NCBI GenBank assembly: GCA_963971535.1
Contig: OZ020589.1
Location: 48,574,312 to 48,638,311, forward strand
Direction: 5' to 3'
From: Notolepis coatsorum
Lineage: Eukaryota > Chordata > Actinopteri > Aulopiformes > Paralepididae
DNA: 64,000 nucleotides
Below are positions 46,621-59,100 of the stretch, in pieces. A model generated the notes under the pieces. That model was not told the origin of the DNA, did no database searches, and saw only the letters and a list, made by a program, of their open reading frames with translations. A program made the translations under genes and the position numbers. Numbering within the stretch: the stretch's first letter is position 1; every line of letters starts with the position of its first letter.

Positions 46621-48648
46621 ACAGACTACAAAGGCACCTCCCTCCAGACTACAAAGGCACCTCCCTCAAACTGAACAGTGACATCTCCTTAGCAAATGAC
46701 CTCAATACCTTCTATGCGAGGTTTGATGCTGGTAATAACAACACCAGCCCACAAGCCACAGCAATGGGGGGGGGGGTCTGCTGCTGATGGAGACTCAGTG
46801 TTCAGGGTAACAGAGCATGAGGTGAGGCGGACCTTTAAAAAAGTGAATATCAGGAAGGCAGCAGGACCGGACGGCATCCCCGGCCGCGTCCTAAAAGTCT
46901 GTGCCGACCAACTGGCCCCGGTATTCACTGACATATTTAACCTGTCCTTAGAACAGGCTGTCATCCCCACCTGCCTGAAGAAGTCCACTATTATCCCTGT
47001 ACCCAAAAAATCCAAGCCTGCTTGCCTCAACGACTACCGCCCTGTAGCTCTCACCTCCATAGCCATGAAGTGCTTTGAGAAGCTAGTAAAGGGCTACATC
47101 TGCTCCTCCTTCCCCATCAACATGGACCCCCTGCAATTTGCATACCGCCCCAACAGGTTCACGGAGGACGCCATAGCCCATGTGCTGCACACAGCAGCAT
47201 CACACCTGGACAAGAGGAAGGGGAACTATGTGAGAATGCTATTCATCGACTACAGCTTGGCATTCAATACCATAGTCCCCTCCAAACTCATAGCCAAGCT
47301 CAGGGACCTGGGCTTGAACTATGACCTCTGCCAGTGGGTCTTGGACTTCCTGACGGGCAGACCCCAGGTGGTGAGAGCAGGCAACTGCACCTCCTCATCC
47401 ATCACCCTCAACATAGGGCCCCCCAGGGCTGTGTTCTGAGTCCCCTCCTCTACTCCCTGTACACACATGGCTGTGTGGCTCAGCGGAGTAGCAACACAAT
47501 CATCAAATTTGCTGACGACACAGTGGTGGTGGGCCTGATCTCTGCCAACGACGAGAGGGCCTACCTGGAAGAGGTCAAGGTCCTGGCGGGATGGTGCCAG
47601 GAAAACAGCCTCTCCCTGAACGTCAGCAAAACAAAGGAGATGATTGTGGACTTCAGGAGGTCGGGGGTCAAGGACTACAGCCCCCTCAGCATCGACGGGG
47701 CACCGGTTGAGAGAGTCAACAGCTTTAAGTACCTCGGAGCCTACATATCCGAGGACTTGACATGGACCACACACATTGACAGTGTTGTGAAGAAGGCACG
47801 ACAACGCCTCTACTTCCTCAGGCGCCTAAGGAAGTTCCAAGTCAGTCAGAAGATCCTTAAGAACTTCTACTCATGTACAATAGAGAGCATCCTGACTGGC
47901 AACATCACCTCCTGGTTTGGGAATAGCACTGCACAAGACCGAAGCAGACTACAAAGAGTGACACGTTCAGCCGAACGCACAATTGGAGGGGGGCTCCCCA
48001 CCCTCCAGAACATTTACAACAAGCGGTGCAGGGGCAAGGCTAAGAGAATCATTAAAGCCTCCAGTCACCCGAACAACTGCCTCTTTGAACTGCTGCGGTC
48101 AGGCAAGCGATACCGGAGTCTCAAGGCGAGCACAGAAAGACTCAGAAGAAGCTTCTATCCCCAGGCCATCAGGCTGCTCAACGAACAATGAACACTACAC
48201 AACAACAACCATCAAACGCACATAGCACACACATCCACACGCACACACTCACTTTAAACAAACACACTGTAGCACCCACTCCCCACACTTTATATTTATT
48301 GATGAAGGATTGCACTACAACTCGTACACCTTACTGTAAATTGTACCTAAATTGTACCTCATCCCATTTCTGCTTTGCACTATATAGTATTGTACATTAG
48401 TACACTGCATAGTATTGTATATTATATGGTAACTCAGTTACGTCTATTCTGCATCGAACATTGTACATATGTCTATACTGAACACTGGGACCTCATTTTC
48501 TACTTCTAATTTACATGCTATACTATGTTATTTGATACTATCTTGTCTAGCACAGTCTCTGGAGCGTAACAGTAAGAAGCATTTTGTATGAATGTATTCT
48601 GTACTTCTGTATGACAACTATTAAAGAAACTTGAAACTTGAAACTTGT
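46600..48648 (+). mobile_element. L2/Rex1-type LINE family 2, 5'-truncated copy
   Basis: It starts just before the RT and runs to the GAAACTTGAAACTTG tail. An internal 24-bp tandem duplication of GACTACAAAGGCACCTCCCT and CCA occurs at the start (about 46624-46668). Confidence 0.88.
46696..48191 (+). pseudogene. reverse transcriptase of LINE family 2, one frameshift
   Basis: Almost the whole RT is readable: [57 protein letters not shown], then a frameshift at about 47420 inside the PQG motif, then [17 protein letters not shown] and KFADDTVVVGL with both catalytic aspartates. The C-terminus runs to RRSFYPQAIRLLNEQ. The endonuclease is absent through 5' truncation. Confidence 0.9.
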
Positions 48649-48699
48649 ATGGATGATGTCCGAAACAGATTAAAACCGGATTAATAGTGAAACTGTATA

Positions 48700-48762
48700 G
48701 CCTCCAAGCCTCTCTGACATGTTATTTCGGGGGTCGCGCCTTGAAAACTTTGGGAACCATGT
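48700..48762. repeat. hAT-type end fragment
   Basis: GGGGGTCGCGCCTTGAAAAC and TTTGGGAACCATG is the inverse of the end at 32519. It directly follows the LINE tail region. No partner end is identified. Confidence 0.55.
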
Positions 48763-49037
48763 ATTTATATAGTACATGATACCTAAGCATATACAGTACA
48801 GACATCCTCATAAGCATATATTAATTCGTATCAATTAGATATACTCTTTGGGCTTGTATTTATCTACTTATTCTGAAAGAGTTGAACAAATTATTTTCGC
48901 TAGCAAGATCTCATTTGATTATTCATTCCATTAAGCCTACTGCCAGCAGGCACATTTAAAGAAATATAATCTGATTGATTGGGGTAATGAGGGACTTAAA
49001 ATTACCCTATAGATTATGCATTTAACTTGTCGGCGAG

Positions 49038-49101
49038 GCTATTGAGCCGTACTGTATTGTACCCATTCTGCAATCTGTTAATAAAGTTTTCAATCAATCA
49101 A
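49038..49101 (+). repeat. CR1-group LINE (family 3) 3' fragment
   Basis: ATTGAGCCGTACTGTATTGT through CTGCAATCTGTTAATAAAG to CAATCAATCA. It lacks the first half of the unit. Confidence 0.8.
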
Positions 49102-49460
49102 TGGCGTTAGAAAATCAGGATTTCTGCGATCGACACCTGCTGTCTTCTCAGGTGAGGTGGCCATGCGCAATTATCCTGAGTATCAAGTCTGGTTCGAATG
49201 AACGAGACTGAATCAGCGTTCGAGGAACAGGGAAAGCCTGGATTCAAACATCGGGTTAATTGAATCTGGCTAATGGAACTTTTGATTGACTTAGTTGAAC
49301 CAGGTACGGGGAATAGGGCCCAGTTGATTAATCGATCGGTTTGGTCTTACTCCACCAAGACTTTGTTAGTTGATTAGTCGGTTTTTATTTCACCATTAGC
49401 TATTTCCACAATTACGAGTTATTTCCAGAAAGGAAATTATGAGTACATTTCATAATGAGT
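49102..49460. other. unassigned sequence
   Basis: AT-rich with TTGATTAATCGATCGG and TAGTTGATTAGTCGG, which resemble decayed hAT miniature-element text. No clear ends. Confidence 0.35.
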
Positions 49461-50364
49461 ACAAACTCATAGCCAAGCTCAGGGACCTGGGCTTGAACTA
49501 TGACCTCTGCCAGTGGGTCTTGGACTTCCTGACGGGCAGACCCCAGGTGGTGAGAGCAGGCAACTGCACCTCCTCATCCATCACTCTCAACATAGGGGCC
49601 CCCCAGGGCTGTGTCCTGAGTCCCCTACTCTACTCCCTGTACACACATGACTGTGTGGCACAGCGGAACAACAACACAATCATCAAATTTGCTGACGACA
49701 TAGTAGTGTTGGGCCTGATCTCTGCAAACGACGAGAGGGCGTACCTGGAGGAGGTTAAGGTTCTAGCGGGATGGTGTCAAGAGAACAGCCTCTCCCTGAA
49801 CGTCAGCAAAACAAAGGAGATGATTGTGGACTTTAGGAGGTCGGGGGTCAGGGACTACAGCCCCCTCAGCATCGACAGGGCACCGGTTGAGAGAGTGAAC
49901 AGTTTTAAGTACCTCGGAGTCCACATATCCGAGGACTTGACATGGACCACACACAGTGTTATCAAGAAGGCACGACAACGCCTCTACTTCCTGAGGCGCT
50001 TAAGGAAGTTCAATGTGAGTCAAAGATCCTCAATAACTTCTACTCATGCACAATAGAGAGCATCCTGACTGGCAATATCACCTCCTGGTTTGGGAATAGC
50101 ACTGCACAAGACCGCAGCAGACTACAGAGAGTGGCCCGTTCAGCCGAACGCACAATTGGAGGGGGGCTTCACACTCTCCAAGGCATTTACAACAAGCGGT
50201 GCATGGGCAAGGCTAAGAGAATAATCAAAGACTCCAGCCACCCAAGCAACTGCCTCTTTGAACTGCTGCGGTCAGGCAAGCGATACCGGAGTCTCATGGC
50301 ATGCACAGAGAGACTCAGAAGGATCTTCTATCCCCAGGCCATCAGGATGCTCAATGAACAATGA
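49461..50364 (+). pseudogene. reverse transcriptase C-terminal half, LINE family 2
   Basis: [40 protein letters not shown] and [15 protein letters not shown] are present. Against the copy at 46.7 kb, the codons for IDSV are partly lost (TTHSVIKK), and a frameshift at about 50025 moves the C-terminus to the frame 49942-50364. Confidence 0.9.
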
Positions 50365-50779
50365 TTGAACAATGAACAATAACAGGCCATCAACACACCC
50401 ACAGCACACACACACTCACTTTAAATAAACAACACATTTTTACACTTTACACTTTATATTTATATTATTGGTAAGGGAATTGCACATCTCTCATTCCTTA
50501 TTCCTTATTGCACCTCACCACCACAAGGTGGCACCACAAGCTAAGCTATACCTCACAATTTTTGTACCAGATGTACATACTTTATATAGAGGTATACTGA
50601 ACAATTGTTGTTCACACTTGTTTTTACTTGACTTCTTGACTTTCTATTTTATACTTATTATACTTATTTATACTATCTTGTTATTATCTAGCACACTCTC
50701 AGGAGCAAAACAGAAAGAAACATTTCATGCAAAGTATTCTGTATTTCTGTATGACAAATAATAAAGAAACTTGAACTTG
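49461..50779 (+). mobile_element. L2/Rex1-type LINE family 2, shorter copy
   Basis: The 5' truncation falls inside the RT, at the codons for [15 protein letters not shown]. It ends AATAAAGAAACTTGAACTTG. Confidence 0.88.
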
Positions 50780-52500
50780 GTAAGCACTAGATTTAAAGAG
50801 GTCCTTCTGCATTGTATGTGAGAAATTCAAATGTGTCTATGAAATCAGCTAATTGATTAGTCGACACAAAATCCCTTTAGTCAAGGACCGTTTTTAAGGG
50901 TAATAACAGCACTGACATTGTTGGTGGACTAACCTTAACCTAACCCTAACCTCTTAAGTTAAAAAGTACATACCCAAGTAAATGGAAGATTGCTCCACTT
51001 CTACAAGGTCCATTTGCATGTTCTTGGTATCTAGGGACATAATGGACCTCAGTGAATGTATTCCCAGTGTCATAAATATCTGTGTCTGTTACTATGGTTG
51101 AGTAAATTGTAATGAACCAAAGTAGAATATAAATTATTATTATTATAAATTCTTTTTTCCATGTTTGATGGTGAATAACACTATACTAACATTGACCAAA
51201 AGTGAAAAATCGACAGGTTTTCTTGTAGATACAGTACTGTATTTTGCCATCCGGACACATTTTTTAATGAAATTTGAATATAGAATATCGGGCCTATAAA
51301 GATCCTTATTATGGCCAAGTCATACATCTATGGATCGGGCCAAATATAATCTGGATTTAATACCACCAGGTGCCCGTTACAGGTCAGCAAAGACTGTGAA
51401 TGAAATCTACTGTAAGTACAGTTACTTTTGTATAATGTCCATAGCTCGGAAATGTCTTTACCGGATTGCGACACAGTTTTTTTTGCGACACAGTTTTTAC
51501 CGTTCACAGAAATGTAAAGAAACTATATACGTTGTATTTTATGGCAATACAAATGGTTGGACTACGTTTGTATGCGGCTGGTGTGAGCTGGGTAGTGTAG
51601 TTTTATGAATTTTTTACGTCCATCAAAAACCCTGGGTCTCCTCTTTCTTAGGACTACAATGATTTCATGACAGCGTCATGTCCTCACGTCTAAATCATCC
51701 GGTTTCCGATGCAATGGGCAGATATTTTTATAAGCTCATATTTAGCTAATAATACTTAAAATCATTGCTAAACAAACAGTGCTGGAAATGTACACTTTGA
51801 CTGCTGTTTTGATATGGTTAGGGTCTTTACTCTTGGCTACATTTGAAAAAGAAACGCATCACTTAATACGGACTGTATTGATCTATTTGTGACATGAAAT
51901 AAATCTCCACCCGGTACCGAGTCCGGGCCCATCGGGCTTAAGAGTTTAACCTTAACCTTAACCTAACCCTAACCTTTTGATACGCCTACCCTTTTCGACC
52001 CACCCCCCCTTCCTGCTTTCAGCCCACCCGCAATGCCAGCATAATATTAGCTGTCAGTTGCTCATGCTCATACTGAAAATACTGTGTGATACTCAAAATC
52101 AAAAGTGACAAACAACCCAGATGGATTCTCAGTGCCTGTTCTTGAGGTGTTCCTGTTCTTGAAGTTTTCCTCTGAAAACTTAAAATAGAGTTATAAGGTA
52201 CTCAATTGAAACCCATTTGGCCTACAATAGTGAATGTCCCTAACTAACTGGCTGGCTGACTCTATTGTTATAACGTGCGCAAGTGTCGTGGCCGGGTATG
52301 GCTGAACTAGGTTTACCTAGTCTTGGTTTTCTTTTGTCACACTCTATGACTACATAGACAATGATTGTGATTTTCTCCAATGCATTCCAGTGAGTGATAT
52401 AACTAAAGTTAACAGTTCTGAACTCTTTCCCTCGAGTGTCTTTTCAGTCTGAAACGACCTTCACTGTCAATCTTCCTTTCTTTAGCTTTAGTTGGCTCAC
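50780..52500. other. unassigned, with two telomere-like CCTAACCCTAACC islands
   Basis: AACCTTAACCTAACCCTAACC occurs at about 50932-50952, and a longer relative at about 51947-51977. A 92-codon frame at 51330-51608 has no recognisable domain. Confidence 0.4.
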
Positions 52501-52504
52501 AGGC

Positions 52505-52828
<324 letters not shown>

Positions 52829-53039
52829 GGAAACTCAGCTGTTAGTCTACACCACAGGAATTAGGCTGGAGAACGCAACGACACGTAAGAAATTCTCTCC
52901 TTCTCGTCTCTTTTTCTTCTCTTCTCTCCGTGCTATTCTTTGAGTTGAACCTAGATTCAACCTGTGTGACATTGAATCATCACTTTTGTACAACTGTACA
53001 AAACAGAAATGACATAAAAGGTCGCTAGACATTTTTTCT

Positions 53040-54516
53040 TCAACACTTTGGTTGCCACTTGTTAACATGGTAAAACGTGGTTGAATGCCAGCACCCACTT
53101 CAATGATAGTGTTTAACTTGTGAACGCATAATCTCTGTCTTAAATTATGGCTATGTGTCTAATCTGCCCGTCGTTTATCAGTGACTTGTTTGCAGTCAAC
53201 ATTGTCGAAACGGATTGTTTTTTAATCGGTTCATTTCCGTTTTAATAGCATTTTGAAAAGCCCTAGTTTTTCAGGAAAATATATAGATTCCATGATAAAC
53301 GGCATTTACTGGAATATTCTGGCATACACAAAAAACGTTGTCATTTTTCGGCCTATTTATGAATCGTTTTCAAATAAACGCTAGATTATCGATAGTATAT
53401 GTGTACTTATGCACGCTATATAAGCGATCTGAAAAATTTATTCTCTAATTTCCTGATCAGCGCGCAGACACACACACACACACACATGGGGCACACGCTG
53501 ATATATAAGTCAAAACAGATCCGATTACCCCAAGACTGGTAAAATAAATTGCTTACCTCAGATCAGATGTTCTCCAAAAAGATTATTCCAATTCCTGATC
53601 GCCATTCCAAATATCGATCGCCTTTATTGATTCAGCGTTGGGTACTGTAAATATGTATTCCACGCGTTTTCCGGCTCTGCGATCACTTGGGTCTCTTCAG
53701 ATGCCTCGCCGGAAAAGTTAAATGAGGAGGCTGGACCCCCCCCCCCCCCCATCACTCTAATCCAATGGGGTGCAGTTACACAGGGAGAGACGATAGGGGG
53801 TGGTATTTTCCCAATGGAGCTCAGAGAGAGTCTGCAGCACTAGCATGAGGCTCGATTGATGAAATATGAATTAAAATCGTTAATAAAAAAAAATACGACA
53901 AACAAGTTTCAAGTTTCAAGTTTCTTTAATAGTTGTCATACAGAAGTACAGAATACTTTTGTACAAAATGCTTCTTACTGTTGCGCTCCAGAGACTGTGC
54001 ATGACAAGATAAGTATGAAATAAAAACATAGTAAAAATTAGAAGAAAAAAAAAGAGGTCACAGTGTTCAGTTTAGACATATGTACAATGTTCGTAGACGT
54101 AGTTACCATACAATATACAATACTGTGCAGTGTACTAATATACAATACTATATAGTGCAAGGCATAAATGGACGAGGTGCAGTTTAGGTACAATTCACAG
54201 TAGGTGTACGAGTTGTAGTGCAAATCCTTTATCAATAAATATAAAGTGTAAGTGTGTTTGTGTGATCTAAAGTGTGGAGAGTGGGTGCTGCAGTGTGTTG
54301 TTTGTTTGAGTGAGTGTGTGTGTGCGTGTGGGTGTGTGTGCTGTGTGCATTTGATGGTTGTTGCATAGTGATTATTGTTCGTTTAGCGATTATTGTTCGT
54401 TTAGCAGCCTGATGGCCTGGGGATAGAAGCTCCTACAAGCGCTATATAGCGTTGCTGGCATTCAACTGGTGGCATGAACTAACGACAAAACACGTCCGTG
54501 GCACTCAAAGTGTTAA
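53040..54516. mobile_element. piggyBac-like element P4, split by a LINE tail
   Basis: Left end CAACACTTTGGTTGCCAC (TTAA decayed to TCAA) and right end GTGGCACTCAAAGTGTTAA. It matches P2 and P3 through the TTACTGGAATATTCTGG-like and CCAATTCCTGATCGCCATTC segments. Donor-like GGTAAG on the minus strand (53552-53557). It contains the uninterrupted CCCAATGGAGCTC site that is split in P2. Confidence 0.85.
53907..54434 (-). mobile_element. L2/Rex1-type LINE family 2, 3' end inserted in P4
   Basis: The tail TTTCAAGTTTCAAGTTTC is at the left and GATGGCCTGGGGATAGAAGC at the right. Five-base target duplication ACAAG (53902-53906, 54435-54439). Without it the flanks rejoin as the normal piggyBac family sequence. 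Confidence 0.9.
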
Positions 54517-54769
54517 AGGATCAGGCCGGCATAATTTTATTTTCATTTGCCAGTTGCATTTCTTCTACCTGCAAGTATGATCCATTCAGCCAACACCACT
54601 TTATACAGTAGCTGTTGCCAACAAGTCTCAGAGCCAGCTTTTCTCAGCAGAATTCATTGTTAAACAGCAGCATTGTACTGTTTCCAGGACATGAGTGTAA
54701 TGAGCCGTTCTCTTCACGACTGTACGTCGATGAGATCAATAGAGCTTGTTGCGTTTTGAGGTCCTAACA
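54517..54769. other. unassigned sequence
   Basis: I see no recognised feature. Confidence 0.35.
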
Positions 54770-55141
54770 GTTAGGATGGCGTACTTCCAACATGAGCATA
54801 ATATGAGAGCCAGTGTCCGCTCTTGCACAGTGTGCTAGAGTGAATAGCACTGCCATTCTGAGCTCTTTCTATTATACAGGTGTACTATTATGGGATAGTC
54901 TCCCGCTGATTATCATGGTATCGTCATTTAAAACAGGCTTTGGAGGTTTACTCACACACATACTGTATACACACACACACATTAAACAAATAATGTATCA
55001 TAACACACTATTTTAATACACAACTATACAATTAATACACAACTATACAATACGTACACCTATCATACACACACTCACTCATACACACCCATACTGTACG
55101 TTGCACTTTTTGTGTAGTGAATGTCAAATTGTATTTATTAT
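54770..55141 (+). mobile_element. LINE 3' fragment (another CR1/L2-group family)
   Basis: Plus-strand text NSTAILSSFYYTGVLLWDSL, ending in SSFKTGFGGLL, matches the RT C-terminal pattern (R-G-x-x-LWNSLP...FK). A 3' UTR with CA tracts follows and is interrupted by a SINE at 55142. UTR-like sequence resumes at 55619-55711. Confidence 0.65.
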
Positions 55142-55618
55142 AATTTTTTTTTGTATTTTTGTATTATCTTTTTCCCCCTTCTTTTTCCGTTTTTCTCCCC
55201 TCCCAATGTTAGTCGTTATGCCAATTCCCAATCCCCTTCCTGGTCGTTGCGCACTCTACCCCCTACCGTCGGTCTGGGAGGGCGGAGACTATCACATGAT
55301 TCCTCCGACACATGTGTACCCAGCCCACCACTTCTTTTCACCTGGCAGCGCGGACTCTCACTGGGAGAGTGTAATGTGTGGAAGGTCACACTACCTCTCC
55401 TAGATCCTTCACTTGCTGTGCAGGCGCCCCGACCGAACTGTAGGAGTCGCTGTTTACAACGACCAGGACCCACCCTCGCCGGGTTTCCCACCCGCTAACA
55501 CCGCCAATTATGTTAGTATGGACGGTCGGCGAACCCGGAAGCACCACAGCTGGATTCGATCCCACTGACTCTGTGGTGGTAGGCAGACGCTTAGTCCGCT
55601 GCACTACCCGGCCGCCCC
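55142..55618 (-). repeat. tRNA-derived SINE (family S3)
   Basis: On the minus strand the head is GGGGCGGCCGGGTAGTGCAG, with GGGATCGAATCCAGC as box B. The body is shared with 36730-37212, and a T-rich run at the left is the complement of its poly(A). Target duplication not clear. Confidence 0.82.
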
Positions 55619-56143
55619 TATACACCCCTAATTTTGACAGTTTTTTTGTATGTTATTGTCAATTGGTTTTCTTCTTGTTTTGTTCACAAATGAGGACCAA
55701 GTGTTTAACTATCAAGTCAAGTCAAGTCAAGAGTTTTATTTGTCACGGCATACGAGTATACAATGAAATGCGGGTGGTCTTGCCCGCAACGATGTGCAAT
55801 ACAGTGGGTACAACATATAATAGAATCCAATACAAAAAAAATTGTGCAATAACAGGTAACAGGTAACATGGTGTGACATCAAAATCGGTATCTGTACATA
55901 GTTATTTACAGAGCATATAGGACATGCTAGGTAGCTTTGGTAGTGCAATACACTGTTACTGTTGCTAATACTGATTTAAAGTGGCCTTTCCTTTTGGCAA
56001 TAAGTGTGAGTGTGTGCGCATGAGTGTGTGCCCGCTCATGTTGAAGTGTTAAAGTGGCTGCTAGTGTGTGAGCGTGCACAGCGTGCGTGTCGTGTGTGTG
56101 CTCATGTGTGCTTATGTGTGGATAGTTCAGTGTTCTGTGGTAC

Positions 56144-57277
56144 TCAATGTTCATTGTTCAGGACTCTGATGGCCTGGGGGAAGAAGCTAAGCCTAAGCCT
56201 CTCTGTCCTAGTAGCTGGGGTTCGCAGGCGTCTGCCTGACCTCAGCAGCTGAAACAGGCTGTTATTGGGGTGGTGGGGGTCTTTCATTATTCTGCAGGCT
56301 CTGGATTTGCACCTCTTGTTGTATAGAACCTGCAGGGGAGGTAGTGCAATACCCGTGGTACGCTCGGCTGAGCGCACCACTCTCTGTAGGGCCTTCTTGT
56401 CCTGTGCCGTGCTGTTTCCATACCAGGCAGTGATGTTTCCGGTCAGGATGCTCTCTACAGCTCCTGAGTAGAAGGACTGGAGTATCTTCCCCGATACTCT
56501 GAACTTCCTTAACTGTCTCAGGTGGTAGAGGCGCTGTTTCGCCTTCTTTACTACTGTGTCTATGTGTGTTGACCATGTCAGGTCCTCTGAGATGTGGACC
56601 CCCAGGTACTTAAAGCTGCTCACCCTGTCCACGGTAGCCCCGTTGATCATCAGTGGTGTGTGCGTCTCCTGCTGTCCTCTCCTATAATCCACGATCAGCT
56701 CCTTGGTTTTACCAATGTTCAGGAGCAGGCTGTTGTCCTGGCACCAGCGTTCCAGTACCTCAACCTCCTCCCGGTAGGCCTTCTCGTCGTTGTCCGAGAT
56801 CAGCCCCACCACCACCGTGACGTCTGCGAACTTCACTATGGAGTTGGAGCTGAACTTGGCCACACAATCATGTGTGTAGAGTGAGTACAGCAGGGGGCTC
56901 AGAACACAGCCCTGGGGGGACCCGATGTTCAGGGTGATGGTGTTGGAGGTCTGACCCCCCACCCTGACCGCCTGGGGTCTTTCGCTCAGAAAGTCCAGTA
57001 CCCAGGCGCTCAGGGCGGAGCTCAGACCTAGCTCGATCAGCTTGTCCACCAGTCTGGTGGGGACTATGGTGTTGAACGCTGAGCTGTAGTCAATGAACAA
57101 CAGTCTCACATAGCCCCCCTTCTGACGGTCAAGGTGCGAGAGGGTGCTGTGCAGTACCTGGGAGACCGCGTCGTCGGTGGACCTGTTTGTCCTGTATGCA
57201 AATTGCATAGGGTCCATATCACTGGGGACTCGGGGAGGGAGGCACAAATGTGGTCCTTGACCAGCCTCTCGAAACAT
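56144..57277 (-). pseudogene. RT C-terminal part of LINE copy A3, catalytic site mutated
   Basis: A 377-codon frame overlapping the previous one. It has [40 protein letters not shown] and [31 protein letters not shown] follows, where the other copies have [38 protein letters not shown] and [11 protein letters not shown] complete it. The lost second aspartate and the frameshift make the enzyme non-functional. Confidence 0.92.
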
Positions 57278-58914
57278 TTCATGACCACAGAGGTGAGTGC
57301 CACCGGTCTGTAGTCATCTGGACATGTTGGGGAGGGTTTCTTCGGTACAGGGATGATGGTAGACATCTTGAAGCAGGCAGGGACCACTGACTCCGCCAGG
57401 GATTGATTAAATATGGCGGTGAACACTGGGGCCAGCTGGTTGGCACAGGACTTGAGTATGCGTCCTGTTATGCCATCTGGGCCAGCAGCCTTCCTGGTGT
57501 TCACCTGCATAAATGCTCTTCTCACACTGTGTTCCGACAACGAGAGAGCGTCCCCCCCCCCCTCCACAACAGCCGGCGCGCCAGTGACGTCACTAGCCGG
57601 AGAGCCAGCAGCGCCACTGTCTACACCAAACCGAGCGTAGAAGGTGTTGAGCTTGTCCGCGAGGGAGGCGTCGTCGCTCCCCATTGAGGGGGCGCTGACT
57701 TTATAGTCAGTTATTGTCTTCAGTCCCTGCCATAATCCTCTTGTGTCGTTTTGTGCCATTTGTGTCTCCAGTTTGTCAGCATATGTCCTCTTAGCAAGTT
57801 TAACAGCCTTGCGTAGAGTATAGACTGAAGCCTTATACTCCTCCATGTTTCCTGACTCTCTACCCAGGTTGTAGGCGGTGGTGCGAGAGTTCAGAGCTGC
57901 TCTAATAGTGCTGTCCACCCACGGTTTCTGGTTTGGGAAAACCCGCACCATTTTCGTGAGGACAATACCATCAGCTATTGTTGTTATGTAGCTCACCACT
58001 GTGTCTGCGAGCTCGCTGACGTCACTGGCGCTTCCTTGGAACATATCCCAATCCGTGTCTGCTAACACGTCCTGGAGCGTGGCCTCTGATTCGTCGGTCC
58101 ACTTCTTTGTCTCACGTGACACGACGGCGTCACGTGATCTTTGTTGATATGCGGGAAATAGCAAGATGGAGTCGTGGTCACTCGAGCTTGAGGGCCCCGT
58201 TAATGGCGGAGCGGCTACTGCCTTGTAGCCGGCTCTGAACGGGGAATAACAGTGGTCGAGTGTGTTCTTCCCTCTCGTGGAGCAGGCGATGTGCTGAAAA
58301 AAGGACGGCATCACTTTCTTCAGGTTTGCCTGGTTGAAATCGCCGGCCACTACCATCGCTGCCTCTGGATGTTTGATCTGGTGTCTGTTGAGGTGATCGT
58401 GTAGTTCTCCCAGCGCTTTGCCCGTATTCGCGTGTGGGGGAATATATACGGCGGTCATGATGACCGCGGTGAACTCCCTGGGGAGGTGAAACGGACGGCA
58501 CAGGATAGAAAGGTGTTCCATGTCCGGGGAACACGAGTTCGAGAGAACATGCACCCCTTCGGGATTAACCCAGGAATTGTTCGTGAGGAGGCAGACCCCG
58601 CCGCCGATGCTCTTTCCTGAGGCAGCCGTTCGATCTGCACGTAGTACGGTGAAGGCGTCCGAGGGAGAGACGCTTTTGTCCGGAGTCGCCGACGTGAGCC
58701 ATGTCTCCGTGAGACACATGATGTTGATGTCTCTCATCTCCCGTTGGAACCGGACCCTCGCCCTAAGGTCATCCATCCTACCCTCCAACGAACGGGCATT
58801 CGCCAGAAAGATGGATGGAATTGCTGGGCGGTAAGCAGCTCTTTTTAGTCTCAGCCTAATACCTCCACGTCTCCCTCTGTGTCTCTTCCTCTTTGTTCTT
58901 TTCCTTGCCGCCAT
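57106..58914 (-). pseudogene. endonuclease and RT N-terminal part of LINE copy A3
   Basis: A 602-codon frame. A basic N-terminus (KRTKRKRHRGRRGG) is followed by the APE endonuclease: FLANARSLEGRMDDL, MCLTETWL, GGGVCLLTNNSW, MTAVYIPPHANTG, VAGDFNQANLKK, TLDHCYSPF and SSSDHDSILLFP. Then come a linker with FPNQKPWVDSTIRAAL and the RT start ([34 protein letters not shown]). The frame leaves the RT at ASLPES, where inserted bases near 57225 shift the reading frame. Confidence 0.92.
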
Positions 58915-59100
58915 TCTCCCGTCTGATTTCTGCTGGCCATTCTAGGTCTAAAGTGTCTCCAAACTCCTCTTTGAGCCCGGGGTTTAGGTCCATAAGTGTC
59001 TGACGGTCGTATGACGTACCCGCCAGTGTTGCTTTAAATAAAAAAGTAGAAAAAACAAACATAATAACTAAAAGTGTGTACATCGTTGCGGAGCTAAAAC

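Larger units (their letters stand above)
55712..59100 (-). mobile_element. L2/Rex1-type LINE family 1, copy A3 (most complete)
   Basis: The tail AAGTCAAGTCAAGTCAAGAG is at 55712. The 5' UTR with ACTTTTAGTTATTATGTTTG lies near 59040-59090. One long protein-coding region covers endonuclease and RT in two overlapping frames. No SINE is inserted. It is the best reference for the family in this window. Confidence 0.9.

Noticed and set aside
32519-48762. One 16 kb hAT element from the end at 32519 to the inverse end at 48762
   Set aside because: The interrupted tandem array resumes at 33369, so the left insertion stops there. The 8-bp flanks at the two ends do not match.
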